DNA of 64,000 bases from Symbiotaphrina buchneri (lineage: Eukaryota; Ascomycota; Symbiotaphrinales; Symbiotaphrinaceae). The notes below the pieces were generated by a model, which was not told the origin of the DNA, made no database searches, and was given only the letters and a program-made list of their open reading frames with translations. The DNA lies in the NCBI GenBank assembly GCA_001599915.1, contig BCIG01000017.1, positions 620,001 to 684,000 on the forward strand, read 5' to 3'. This document shows positions 45,150-63,599 of the stretch, in pieces; position 1 is the stretch's first letter, and each line of letters opens with the position of its first letter. The translations under genes and the position numbers were made by a program.

Positions 45150-47495
45150 TTACTTTTCTGCATGCTCGCGCACCTCTGCCTCGTTCAGCGCATACATTTC
45201 TCTATCAGCAATTTGTACAGCATCCAAGTTTTCCAACTCCGCAACTCTGTAATCAGAGGTTGGCTATGCTGCGTCAATTCAGAGAGAATCAGATGACGTA
45301 CCTTCGGCCAGCACCTGTTGTTTCTGTTGAGGCGAATTTGCGGGCAGAGATTCGCTTCTCAAAGAGCTCATCCATCTCCTGGTTAAATTTATCAGAACCC
45401 TTACTGGATGATTGGGGAGAAAACCGCAGCAAATACCTCGAGCGAACGGTTCTATACGCTTGTTAGTACGACCAGAAGACCTCTGCTTAGAGGCAGGAAT
45501 ACTTGCCTTGGTCTCGGGAACAAAGAAAAAGGTGTACACTCCCAACAGTACAGCTATGGCTCCAAATACCCAACCAATGTTTGCTTTTATGTCGTTGAGA
45601 ATGTATGGGATACAGATGCAACGATAAAGGCGGCGAGGATACTGTATCAAGTAAGGTTGGTCCCTTGCAAACCTTGTCCAAAAAGACATACCTGATGGCG
45701 GTTGTGAAAGCCATCGTCTTCTCGCGTAGCGCAGATGTACCAATCTCACATCCAATCTATTATGGTGTTGTGCGATCAGCAAATACTTCTTTCGTGAGAA
45801 AGGGCAGACTTACCACGTATGAAATGGGAGCCAATGTTCTAGTTATTAAAGTGTCAGTCGAGTACAGCAATTCGAGGAACTTGTCTTACCCAGCGTAGAA
45901 AAAGTTATACAACATCACACTGGCGACCAGCGTATTTGCCTCTGCTGAAACCGGGTGGGTGGGAATGCCCATCCCAGCTACCAGGAAGAGGAAGATCGCT
46001 TGGCCAGCAGCGCCCACTATTAAGACAGTTCGCCGACCTGCGATATCGATGAAGAACATTCCAATGAAAACGCCCACCCATCCCAGGACCGCGGAGCCGA
46101 TGTTGTAGTTGAACGCGTTTTTGCTTAGGCCAACGGTAGCGTAGAAGCGTGGGGAGTCTTCAGAGATTGTGTCAGTCCCATTGTTTATTTAGTGGGTGAT
46201 AGAAAACTATACAATTAGACACAAAGGCTTGGCCAGTGAACTGCTGGAAGATAAAGACTATCATGGCTATCATGGTACGCCTCAGATTCGTTCCACGCTT
46301 CGCAATATAGTCAGAGGAACGAGAAGTTCAGAGATGGATTATGGTGACGTACAAACATATCGATCCAAGGGCCCTTCTCAGTTTCGTTATGGACAGCCTC
46401 CGCAATAGCCTCGGCTTCTGCTTTGGCATGTCCGGCATCGACGTCTGCTTTCGGTCGGACCTTTTCGAGAACTTTGATGGCATCCTGCATCCGGCCTTTG
46501 CTAATAAGCCAACGAGGGCCGTTTGCTTCCGGAGGTTAGTGTATGTGCCTAAACCAAGTTCACAGATTGTCGAATGGCTCACGAATAAAAATTGTTCCCA
46601 CGACTATGATGACTGGAGCACAAGCCTGGACTGCGACGGGGATGATCCATCTGTGTGGGAGATTTAGCCATAGAGAATCGTGAGAGGATTCAAGCATACC
46701 CTTTTGGTTCAGTGGATAAGTAGTAGCGACGGTTGACACCGGCGGCCATTATCTGCCCGATCTGGTTGAATAGTTGTATCGATCCAACCACAGCGCCTCG
46801 CATGGCTGCTGGGACAATCTCACTCTGATACGTGCTACGACCCCAATCAGCATATCCGAACTTTTGCTCGTACCAGATACCTACGTTGCACATATCTCCG
46901 CGGCACCCACACTGTTGTTCACTAGTCAGATATGGCGGAAATTGGATGGCTACATCATACGCCTGACCTGAAATACACGGTGCACCTAGTCAAAAGTCAG
47001 CTCCGACGTTTTCGAAGGCTGTAGTCGACTGCTGTACCTTCCAAAAACAAATTGAGCGACGCTGTGGGACGTGCATTCAATGGTAATCCCCACGAAGCTA
47101 ATAATACACACCAGCCAGATACAATATCTGTGGCCAATGCGCTCAATGAACGGAGAAGCGACCTGTCGACGTTGTCCGTCAGCCTTGCACAGTCGATCAA
47201 TACGTGACAGCAGCATGCTCACCAGAGCACCAAGAAATTTCCCCGCAAATGCTGATGAACTCATAAATGATGCCCGAGATGCCGATAGTTCATATGATCC
47301 GTTTTCCCCAATAGGTGTGCCAAACTCACGATCAAAAGCAGGGATACTCTGCACTCCACCGAAACTGGTTGTATCGAATCCAAATAGGATATTCAAGATG
47401 GCAGTTACCATCCAGCTCATGAACAAAACGGGAGTCATCTTGCGAAACATGAGTTTGAAGCCCTGCACACGGGCTGAGGCTTGTGGCGCGGCCAT
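45150..47495 (-). pseudogene. Sugar-porter-type MFS transporter, 15 exons, one apparent frame break
   Basis: Exons: 47495-47223, 47162-47038, 46985-46968, 46911-46885, 46834-46700, 46650-46583, 46525-46353, 46297-46213, 46157-45890, 45838-45814, 45756-45692, 45641-45507, 45451-45437, 45378-45302, 45246-45150, about 528 codons. Several exons are tiny (15, 18, 25 and 27 nt). Family blocks appear: LNILFGFDTTSFGG, ICATTYQSEIVPAAMRG, PNGPRWLISKGRMQDA, FIFQQFTGQAFVSN and IDIAGRRTVLIVGA. The later blocks are GTLAPISYVIGCEIGTSALR, then FFFVPETKNRSLEEMDELF. Intron 12 is GC-AG (GCAAGT donor at 45506). In exon 12 near 45610 the frame shifts between AAFIVASVS and PYILNDIKANIGW: one C seems missing. As read, translation stops at once and loses the last helices. 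Whether this is inactivation or an assembly indel is open. Divergent from the sulfatase. Confidence 0.85.
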
Positions 47496-47918
47496 GGCGT
47501 TCAGGCCCTGCTAAAGTAGGGATACCAGTTTGGATGACCTCGACCTGTGTCTGATGATGGACACAGAACTATACAGCAGATGCATTGATGGGAAAAGGCT
47601 CACATTATAAGAGACCCTGGCTAATGATAGCCCAGTCCGTTTTCCCCACAGAATGCCCCGTGGAGAAAAACCTTGGCCCTCGACAACGCCTTTCCGCCGA
47701 GATACGCGACAGCAAATTGGCGAGTTACCCGAGCAGAGGTCCGTGTCAGCATTGTCATTATTCTAGGCGAGATACCCGAGGAGAGACGGGGTGTCCCGAG
47801 GGAGTCTCTCTGAAAGTATAAAGAGCTAATTCAATCAACTAAGTGGCATGAGGCGCACCTCCTCGTCGCTATCTCTTTGTCAAGTTGTTCGTACATTGGT
47901 ACTGCTGTCTTAATTGCA
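47496..47918. promoter_or_regulatory. Bidirectional promoter of transporter and sulfatase
   Basis: A 423-bp spacer between two divergent starts. It contains the three direct repeats listed separately and no open frame that looks like a gene. The shared promoter implies co-regulation. Confidence 0.6.
47696..47785. promoter_or_regulatory. Three imperfect direct repeats, consensus GGCGAGATACCCGAG
   Basis: Copies are at 47696-47710 (GCCGAGATACGCGAC, 12 of 15 matches), 47719-47733 (GGCGAGTTACCCGAG) and 47766-47780 (GGCGAGATACCCGAG). The last two stay similar for five more bases (CAGAG, GAGAG). Another CCCGAGG follows at about 47795. They lie in the divergent promoter of the transporter and sulfatase, so they are candidate operator sites, for example for the neighbouring dual zinc-cluster protein. 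Binding is inferred. Confidence 0.5.
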
Positions 47919-50226
<2,308 letters not shown>

Positions 50227-50269
50227 AGCGGGAACATCCCTGCATTTTCCACACGAGAAAGCGAGACAG

Positions 50270-52620
50270 CTACAAGCCGTCGAAACTAGAGAATAACATG
50301 TCATCAAGACCTGGGTATGGAACAAAATTCCCGTCAGGCAAGTCAAAAAGAGCTTCTGATGAGGCGAGATCATATGTACCGTCGGCCCATCCAGTAGCAA
50401 CAAGCAAAGCTTCTGGACTCAGCGGACTGTATGGCCGCGAAAACCAATCACTTTGGAGATCTCCATTGTTGTCGGTTGTAACTGTCCCTCTCCCATCCAC
50501 TACGTCGGTACATTGCACCTGACCTTCGAGATGGCTTCCCTCAACGAGACTTGCTGGCGGCTCGAGAGCAAGCGGTGAAGTGGAAACATCTGGGTCTTGG
50601 GCAAGGCTCTGCTGAATCGCTCCGAAAGTCCCGTAGGTCCGTAGGCTTGGAGAAGCGGGGCGGGTCGCTGGTCTAGAAGCCGATGGTATAGATGACCTGG
50701 GCAAGTATGGTTAGTCGTTTCAAGTATGTCGCTTCGAATTCCACTCACAGGGACATGTCGAGGAGGTCAATATTGTAGCCATGTTTGCCCGCTAGCTTGC
50801 TTAACGCGAGGAGCTGAAGGCACGTGTCAGTCAATAAGGATCTCACTATCGATGCCTTTAGATGCTTACATATTTTCGTACGGGTTCCGACCAGCGTGAA
50901 GACCTCTTTGCACACTGGACTGTCGCGTTGACAGAGGCCAGGACATCTGGATCGTCCAAGGGGAGGTAATCAGCGTCTTCGGGTCGGCGATCGACCACAA
51001 GCATCCGGACTGCCAAACAACCACATATGCTAGCATAAGGATCACAATCGCCTCCCATATGGCGCATGGTCTTTGATATGACTTCCGCTATTGAAAGAGC
51101 ATGCCGTAAAAGGCCTCGAGCACAGGAATCGAGGAACAAACGAGGAATGGCGGGGAATGCGTTTGGTTGAAGTTTGACCAGGGACATCAACAGCGCACCG
51201 ATCCGTAAGAGGTCACAGTAGGCGCCGTGGAAAATACAATGCAGATTGAGAAAACTAATCAGTTCACCGTGAGAGCGGTGGTAGACGCCATCCATGTCGA
51301 ATTGGAACTCTTGGGGCAGATCGGCTATCCAGGCGTCAAGCTGCCTTTTCATAGAATAGAAGCGAGCATCAGCCTCCCACGGCCGTTCCAAGGGAAGATG
51401 TTTACGATTCCTTGGGTGGTATTGGAAAACATATTCAATCACTTGCATCCGAAGAATGGCAATCTTCACTGTCCACGCCGACATGCCATGACGGCCGGAC
51501 GATGGTGGCTGAGTGACGTTGGTATGGACCGCACAATCGTTGGATATGCTCAAGTGATCCGCGCTAGATCCGAGGCCGTGATGAAAGGCATTCTCATCGC
51601 AGGGTAGCCTGATGTCGATTGAATGCACATGGATCCCGCTGAGAGGACGAGTACCCGCATCCGTCATAGATTCCATAATGAGGCAGCTCCACATTAATCG
51701 CCTTCGAATCTCCATAACTGTGGTTGGTAGAGCGGGCTTTCCGTCGTCGGTGGAGGACTGAGGCTCAATGTTGAGTTGGAGCGCATGGGCCAATCTGACA
51801 GCTAAGGCAGAAAGAAACCATGCCTTGAGGTGTGCTCCACGGTTCCATTCATATCGTTGCAGGAGTATCAGCGTCTGAAGGCTGGCGGTTGATATTCGAC
51901 TGAGAATTTCTCGCATAACAAGTTCGTGACTCTCGTCAGCCCACTTGTCGGCAAGTCCGCTATCTGGTTCCTGGATGCGTTTGATCGTTGCTAGAACACT
52001 CAGAAGGAGGCAACTTGGGATCAAGTCATGATCCAGCATTTGCATGAAAGTGGGTCGATGTATAAATGAGAAGTAGCAGAAGTGGTGTGGGCAACTGAAA
52101 TAGGCGTCGAGTAGTCGCAGTAATTCGGGACGACCGAGAATATCCAAGGTAGAGCACACTAGAGATCGTTGACCTGCCGATGAAGAACTTCCGTCTTGGA
52201 CCCGGTTCTGAGAACACTGAGCCCCCGCCTGCTGACATGGAATGCATGATGCTCCTATATCTACCCTGCGACATCGCATCTACAATTCATCAGACTTCAT
52301 CACGGTCAAAATAATACGCAGCGTGATGGAAGAGACGTACTCTTTTCTCCCTGCATCGTTGACAAGCTCTGCTACTTCTAGATCGTTGTCCACCAAGCGC
52401 TGTGGACGAGGGCGGCCATGTGCATTGAATATTGAGACGCTCACAGTTCTTGCACGTGCCCTGGCGCTCATCACATTTTACCTACAAATGATAGCGGTCA
52501 GCCTGACGGTAGTAGCAGCATACAAGTTTAGAATACCTTTCTAGAGCGACACGTCATACACCCCCGACGTGTCCGCTCCTTTTTCTTCCATCGTCCCATT
52601 TGTACATCAGCGCCTTCCAT
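50270..52620 (-). CDS. Transcription factor with two tandem Zn2Cys6 domains
   Basis: Exons 52620-52537, 52481-52341, 52279-50870, 50813-50749 and 50696-50270 give 708 residues. Both zinc clusters are completed by splicing. The first is CMTCRSRKVKC, then CKNCERLNIQC (C-x2-C-x6-C-x6-C-x2-C-x6-C). After a linker with TWPPSSTALGGQRSRSS comes the second, CQRCREKRMRC, then CIPCQQAGAQC (x8 between halves). A fungal-TF middle region follows (FSFIHRPTFMQMLDHD, RLAHALQLNI, EIRRRLMWSCLIMESM). The C terminus is acidic (DLPDGNFVPYPGLDDMLFSSF), probably activating. Two tandem clusters are unusual. It converges on the sulfatase with only 43 bp between stops and may regulate the sulfatase/transporter pair. 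The start could also be the in-frame ATG at 52599. Confidence 0.92.
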
Positions 52621-53066
52621 TATGGACAGTCTCTGGGCGCCACTTGAGGCCTGTTCATTGAATTGCCTGTGTTCAGAAGTTCACGGGGCCTAAAATCCGC
52701 CTTGCAGGAAGAGGGCAGGAAGAGCAGTGAACACCGGGGCTCGGAGGGTGTTCGGCTAGAAAGGTTTACATGTCTTGGCTTGTAAGCAGTTGAGCCGCAC
52801 GGAGCAACATTACTAGGCCCGAGGATGTCTGCCCGGGGCGAATGGGCGTCTTGGCGATGGATTGGCTAACTGGCGGAATGCCGCCATCATCGGCGCCATG
52901 ATATCGCTTAACTAAGAGAGCCTTGCCGTCTCAGCTTCGCAGAACTTTATTATTCAGGTTCCCAACTCACTCGAACAGGCCAGTCATCAGTAAACATCAA
53001 GTCGGTACGCGGCAACATGTCCTCTCCAGATTCGTTTCAAGCTCTTTTATACGCAGGCCCGTCCAG
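52621..53066. other. Intergenic before the kinase remnant
   Basis: Dual zinc-cluster gene promoter plus the upstream part that still resembles the 5' flank of the second kinase copy (from about 53029). Confidence 0.45.
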
Positions 53067-54233
53067 ATGACAGCAATGCGGAGAGGGCTCATATACGCGG
53101 GCAATCTCTGGGCATACCGTGTCGAAGGACCCATCAACCCTTGGACCAAAAATGTCTGGAAAGCAACGGTCCTTGCAGACAGTCCACAGTAAGTAAGCGC
53201 GATTTCCACATGGACTTCGCTACTGACAAAGTATATAGCGCAACAAAGGATGTAGCCATCAAAATGGGTCATCAGTCTACCCTTGACAACGAGAAAAAGT
53301 ATCTACGACGATTTCGCCACCTGCCTAGGATTCGCCAGCTCATCGATACAATTCCAGAATGCCCAGCATTGGTCTTGGAGCTATTGCAGGACGATTTGCG
53401 TACTCTTTATGTGTGACGAAAACTCAAAACTGCGGAGATAAAAGTCATCTCGCGACACATTTTGGAGGGGTTATCGGTGATGCACTCAGAGAATATCGTA
53501 CGTACAGGTATCACTGCATTAGAATATCTTGGTACATGCTGAGTTTGTTTAGACATCAAACCACAGAATATTCTACTGTCCGGCGTGGATAATGAGAACT
53601 TCTCGACAAGTACGTTAGATGTCAAGCTTGCGGATCTTGGAAACGGTGCGTCGACTGTCACTGGAGCATTTTTCGAACATTCTAACATTCTCGTTGAGCC
53701 TCGCCGCCATCAACCCACACGATCTCTCCGAAGTCTTTCCGCGCGCCTGAAGCATGGCTAGGGCTTCCTTGGGGATTGCCGGCGGATATTTGGTCATTTG
53801 GAGCTGTGGTTCCTATCACTCTCCAATGTGCAGCAACTCGCTGATATCACGGCAGATCGCATCTCTCATGATGGGCCCGCACGGCGAACTCTTCGGCTCC
53901 AAAGCCAAGACGGACGAAGACAAAGAATTCGAGATGGTCTACCGGCAGCATAGCATGACTGGGCCTTTTTCCGCGGCGGCTGATACAACAGGCAGATGAG
54001 AAGTGGAGGATTCGAATGAAAGAATATCAAGCCATAGAAGAACAATTTGGCAAAGGCATGACTTGGAGATATGTCGTCGACACTTTGGCAAAGGCATGAC
54101 TTGGAGATATGTCGTCGACACTTTGGGAATTCCGGAAGACGATGCAGCGTTTGTTGAGCGTGTTTTGAAACTCGAACCCGCGGAGAGGCCGACCGCTGCC
54201 CAGTTGCTGAGGGATTCATGGCTTACAGGCTGA
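53067..54233 (+). pseudogene. SRPK-like protein kinase, decayed copy
   Basis: Kinase text is readable along the whole region in changing frames. The N terminus is GLIYAGNLWAYRVEGPINPW, followed by TKDVAIKMGHQ (VAIK lysine) after a GTAAGT intron, then RIRQLIDTIPECPALVLELL. Next comes the catalytic loop as VRTDIKPQNILL, where the usual HxD is changed, then VKLADLGN, FRAPEAWLGLPWGLPADIWSFGA, and RVLKLEPAERPTAAQLLRDS at the end. Damage: an in-frame TGA after DDLRTLYV (53416-53418), one extra base near 53970 and a perfect 38-bp tandem duplication at 54046-54121, which also breaks the frame. It was a serine/threonine kinase of the fungal SRPK-like expansion and is now almost surely non-functional. 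Confidence 0.8.
54046..54121. repeat. Perfect 38-bp tandem duplication
   Basis: Unit 54046-54083 is repeated exactly at 54084-54121, and the next five bases match again. It lies inside the kinase remnant and shifts its frame. Perfect identity suggests a recent event. Confidence 0.9.
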
Positions 54234-54652
54234 CACAAGAGGGAAGCGTACCAGGGCACGGTACACTTGAGTACAACAGATAATGAAAGTCACGGTGCAG
54301 AGGCGTGGAGCGGCGTTGTATCACCCGCCAGAGAAGAGCGTTTCAACGGGTGTGGCCTTACGTTACAGTAGGATATGGGGAGCGGTAACTCTTCCCCCGC
54401 GTGGACGGCGACAGGACAGGGTCTCTTACGCACTCAATAAAGCTAGCAGCATAGGCATGATGTTGTTTTAGACTTCTCATCACAATCAAAGCAGGAACTT
54501 GAAGTAAAACGACCGCAAATAAGGACCGAGACTTGAGACTTCTAAAGGGAGAGTCTGAGCAAAGCACATTCCAGCCAGTTTCCTCCATGGAAGAACCAAC
54601 CGTAACCACGCACATCAACGAGAATAGGGCGAGAGAAGGACAAGCCGAATCT
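54234..54652. other. Convergent 3' region
   Basis: Lies between the kinase remnant and the catalase-peroxidase stop; nothing else recognised. Confidence 0.5.
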
Positions 54653-59199
<4,547 letters not shown>

Positions 59200-62100
59200 A
59201 TGGCGGAAATTCTTGGTATCGCGAGCAGTATTGCTACCATTATCGATCTTACCAAGGAAGTGACACAGTACTTACATGCTTTCCGCGAACACTCCTCCTC
59301 CATCGAACGGCTTAAAATCGAAATTTGCGCCTCACGCGGCTTCCTTTCCAGCATCGATGACCTCTATCTACAAAAGAACCTCAAGGAACCTTGGGCAGCG
59401 CCCTTGAGCGACTTGCAGGGACCTCTTCGGATTTTCGAAGATGCACTGGCAAAAATAGTGATTAAGCTGCGATCCGCCACTGGAGGTCGACTGGAGAAGA
59501 TGACAGCAAAGCTCAAGTGGCCATTTCAGGAAAAGGAAGTCAATGAGCTATTACATATCATTGAGCGACAGAAGACAACCTTTATATTGGTCCTGGAGAC
59601 CGATCAACAGTGAGTAGGTCTATCTGAGTCAGAGTTATGGCTAAAAGCAGTTTGCAGTAGGAAAAATGGACAAATTCTCTCAGACTGGCAGCGACACTGT
59701 GATGATCGACAAAGTCAAGAGCTCCTCGAATGGCTATGCCCGATTGAATTCTGGACTAGGCACAAGGATATATCACAGGTGCGGCAGGCGGGTACGGGAG
59801 AATGGCTCCTAAGAGAGCCGGCTTTCAAACAATGGTCAATGGCAGAAGTGGATATACTATGGTGCCATGGTATACGTATGTCTACTGCCCCCATTTCTGC
59901 TCTCTCTGGAAGCTGACACTAATTGGCTCAGCTGGTGTTGGCAAGACTGTTCTATCGTATGTCCTCAAGCTGGAGATAGTATCAGCATTGACTGACCTCC
60001 GATATAGGTCATTGGTCATTGATCATGTTCAAGAGAAAGCCAAGAAGAATGGAGATATCGCAGTGGCGTGGTTGTATTGCAACTATAAGGACGCAAGAAG
60101 CCACAGGCCAGAGACAATGTTGACGAGCGTTTTGCACCAATTACTTCACCGGTATCCCACTATCCCGAAAGGTATAATGGAACGTCTGTCGAAACACAAG
60201 GGACATACAAGGCCCGATCTGCAGGAATACCATGAGTTCCTCTCAATAATACTTCACGATGTAGGGACTTGCTACTTGTTATCGATGCGCTTGACGAATG
60301 CAATGAGGACGACAACATTCGGGGACGCGTGCTGTCGGAGATTCGAAAATTACCAGGGCTGAGATTGCTGGTAACATCTAGGCCTCTGCCCTCCGTTAAA
60401 ACTATAATCGGGGAGTGCTCAAGTCTAGAGATATTAACCCGGGAGGAAGATTTGCGAAGATATCTGATTGAACATATGCAAGGTGACCGCTGGGTGCTGA
60501 AGCAGCGAATCAAGGAGCCAAATATCCAAAACATGGTCATGAATGGCGTCATCGAGAAGGCCCAGGGAGTGTAAGCAGAACCAAGCCAGACAGTGAGCGT
60601 CGGACTGACTGCTGCCAGATTCCTTCTTGCACATTTGCACATCACCTTCCTTGCCAAGCTCGATAATGTTAGGAGCATCAAGAGGGAACTGAATCGACTA
60701 CCACACACGGCTGATGACATGTACGGCGACATCATTAAACGAATCAAGGCTCAGGACTCAGACATAAAGCAACGAGCTGAGCAGGTACTATCCTGGCTTA
60801 CTTTCGCCAAAGGGCCGCTGAGCATTGCGCAGATCCAGCATGCCTTAGCCGTTGAGCCAGAGGACGGCGATCTTGACGAGGACGTATTGCCGGACATCGA
60901 GCGTCTGATATCGATCTGCCAAGGACTCGTTGTCCTAGAGAAAGACAGTGAGATAGTGCGATTGGTCCATTTTACGACGCAAGAATATTTGGAAAGGAAT
61001 CATGCCACTGTGATTCCGAATGGCCGAAAGCTCGTGGCGGACACCTGTCTCACGTACCTCAAGTTCAAAGAGTTCGCGAGACCTTGTGATTCGGATCAAG
61101 ACCTGACCAGGCGGAAGAATTTGTACCCCTTGTTAGAATACGCAGCGGAGTACTGGGAAGCTCATGCTCGAGATGTCGTCGACATGGAAGACTCTTTCAG
61201 GTCCGCCATCATAGAGTTTCTACTTGAAGACCAGCTTCTCGCAAATGCGAATCAAGTGAAGGGAGCAGCCGGGGATAGAGCACTGTACACCGCGGCCGAC
61301 TTCGGACTGGACTCAGTCATTCAGGAATTGATATGCACCGTTCAGCTGGGTGTCGATGAGCGAAACGCGAGAAAAGAAACACCACTACACGCAACAGCCC
61401 GTCGCTCGTTTCCCTCCGTCGCAGAGCTACTACTTAACCATGGCGCTTCCATTCAAGCAGAGGATAATTATCATGTCTCACCTTTGCATCTCGCTGTCCG
61501 ACGACGTAACATAGACATGGTAAAACTACTGCTGAGGCATCAAGCCGATCCAAACGCACGATGCGGGGATGGGAGAACGCCTCTACACGATGCCGTAGAG
61601 TCGATGGCTTTGACAGAGATCCTGCTTGCCAACGGCGCAAATGTCGACGAGCCGGACCACAATGGAGCGACGCCCTTGCACAATGCTGCGGCATGCGGAA
61701 GCCTTGATGTCATTAGACTTCTCCTGAGTCGGGGGGCTGACCCAAGCAAACAAGCACGCTTCGAACCGATCGTTTTGGCCGCTCGGGCAGGCCATTTGGA
61801 GGCGGTTAAAGTGCTTGCACAGGGACGGCTGGACTTTTGGGTCAACAAGCACGACTTACTTCAGCAAGCAGCTGAAGGCAAGCAGTTTGAAATGATGGAG
61901 TTTCTGCTTGATAATGGTGCTGATGTTAACGAATTGTGCCGGTGGCAGCGCCGGACGGCCCTAGACTGGGCTGCATGCATACCAGATTCAGTTCCAGTCA
62001 TCGAGTTTCTTCTCCGGCACGGTGCTGACATCAATGCAAGGATAAAAGGTGGATCAACTGCTCTACATCATGCCGCAAGACGCGGGTTTGCGGACTCCGT

Positions 62101-62917
62101 GCGTGTGCTTATAGATAATGGAGCTGATATCGATGCTGAAGACTTGCACGGTAAGACTGCCCTTGAAGTGAGCGGTGATGTCGGCGGTCATGAGGCCACT
62201 GAGATCCTATTCGAAGCTCATCGGACCCGGGACCTTACTGCATGGCGCGAGCAGTTCCCAACTACGGCCTTACACGAGGCATCGAAAATTGGAGATCTCC
62301 AGACGGTTGTCAAACTCTTGGATAACAATCACAAAGATGTTCTAACCAAAGACGAATACTGGCGCACGCCACTGCATCACGCCGCAATTGGAGGCCATGA
62401 GGAAGTGGTCAAGAAGCTCATCAACGCTGGTGCAGATACTGGGTCACGCGACTACCGTGGACATCTACCTCTATATCATGCATACGAGCGTGGGCACATC
62501 TCTACAGCTATTGTGCTCGTACAACATACTCATTATCGGCCCTATGAATTCATCCGGGCTATACCAGGTGTAAATGCCAGCTTTGTTCAGTTTTGGTTGG
62601 AGAACGATGCCTCAAGGCTCCTAGACATCGATAAAATGAAGAGAACTCCTCTACATTGGGCCGCTGAGCATGGGAAGACCGCGATGGTCAAATATCTGAT
62701 TGCCCATGGTGCGAGTTTACGCAGCGAGGATAAGTTTTGCAAGACACCTATACACTATGCTGTCGAATTTGGTCATTTCGAGACGGTGGAGGTGCTGGTT
62801 AAAGCAGGGTCTGACTTGCATCAAGTTGATAGTAGGGGTCGGAACCCTTTACGATGCGCCCAAGATAAGAACCACACTGCTATCATACGGCTCTTGAGGG
62901 AAGCTATGGATAAATGA
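59200..62917 (+). pseudogene. NACHT-ankyrin STAND protein (fungal NLR-like) with one apparent frame break
   Basis: Exons 59200-59609, 59658-59875, 59932-59956, 60008-60570 and 60619-62917. The N-terminal helical domain (MAEILGIASSIATIIDL...) is of the HeLo-like type found in front of fungal STAND proteins. The P-loop IPGVGKTVLS sits on a 25-nt exon, LLLVIDALDECNED is Walker B, and VTSRPLPS follows. About a dozen ankyrin repeats (TPLHATARR, SPLHLAVRRRN, TPLHNAAACG, TALHHAARRG, TPLHWAAEHG and others) fill the C-terminal half and end at DK. Between the P-loop and Walker B the frame changes by one (near 60275) with no fitting intron, so as read the protein ends early. Such proteins are thought to sense non-self or cell damage. 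It may be inactivated, or the base may be missing from the assembly. Confidence 0.87.
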
Positions 62918-62924
62918 GAAATGC

Positions 62925-63178
62925 GACCAATCTTAATCGCCACATTCCTTGTTGCCCAATATATTTCGTCAGTTGGAGAGTCGATATGAAAATTACGCTT
63001 GCTCACTGTGGATTATCTGCAATGACCGCCGGTTTCCACACATTTTTGGTCCAAGGGTTGATGATGTTCTCGATCCAGTATGCCGAGAAAGTGCCCGCGT
63101 ATACAAGGCCTTTCTGCATTGCTGCCATCTGAACAAGGCAGTATACGGGAAAACTCGGATCGTATTCGAAGAGGACAT
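62925..63178 (-). pseudogene. Truncated second copy of the SRPK-like kinase 5' region
   Basis: Minus-strand text GLVYAGTFSAYWIENIINPW, then TKNVWKPAVIADNPQ, then an intron-like stretch and ATRNVAIKIGR match the plus-strand remnant at 53029-53262 in exon order, intron position and about three quarters of bases by eye. The copy ends within about 15 bp of the STAND gene stop codon and lacks all later kinase parts. It is a fragment, not a gene. Confidence 0.75.
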
Positions 63179-63194
63179 GTGAAGACGTACTCAC

Positions 63195-63599
63195 TTGAGG
63201 CCTGACTTTGAGTGGCCGAATTGAGTGGGGTAGAAATTCAATCCATGCGGCGATCGTGAGGCTGCGAGCTCGTAGTTAAGCGACGAGGCGATATCAAAGC
63301 TCACAAGGTTGCTTTCACCAGGTAGCCAATCAACTGACACACGGATTTCGCCCTTGGAAGACGTGATTGGTCAATGGCCCGTCGGCAATCAATTCCAGGA
63401 CTGTCGGCGAACGGTCCAGAACACCTCCTGCCCCTCTTACTACAACCCACCCAAAAGGGCAGCTGCCAAGCCTCGATTCAGCTCGTGTAGATAGCGTATC
63501 TAGCTAGCCCTTTTGTAGCAGTAACAATCAACTCAGCTTCCGCGTCTACACGAGTGCGAATCTACCTGCAACCTCCTCAACCATCATCCAGAAATCAAT
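63195..63599. other. Intergenic before the MYND gene
   Basis: Likely the MYND gene promoter; no motif identified. Confidence 0.45.
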
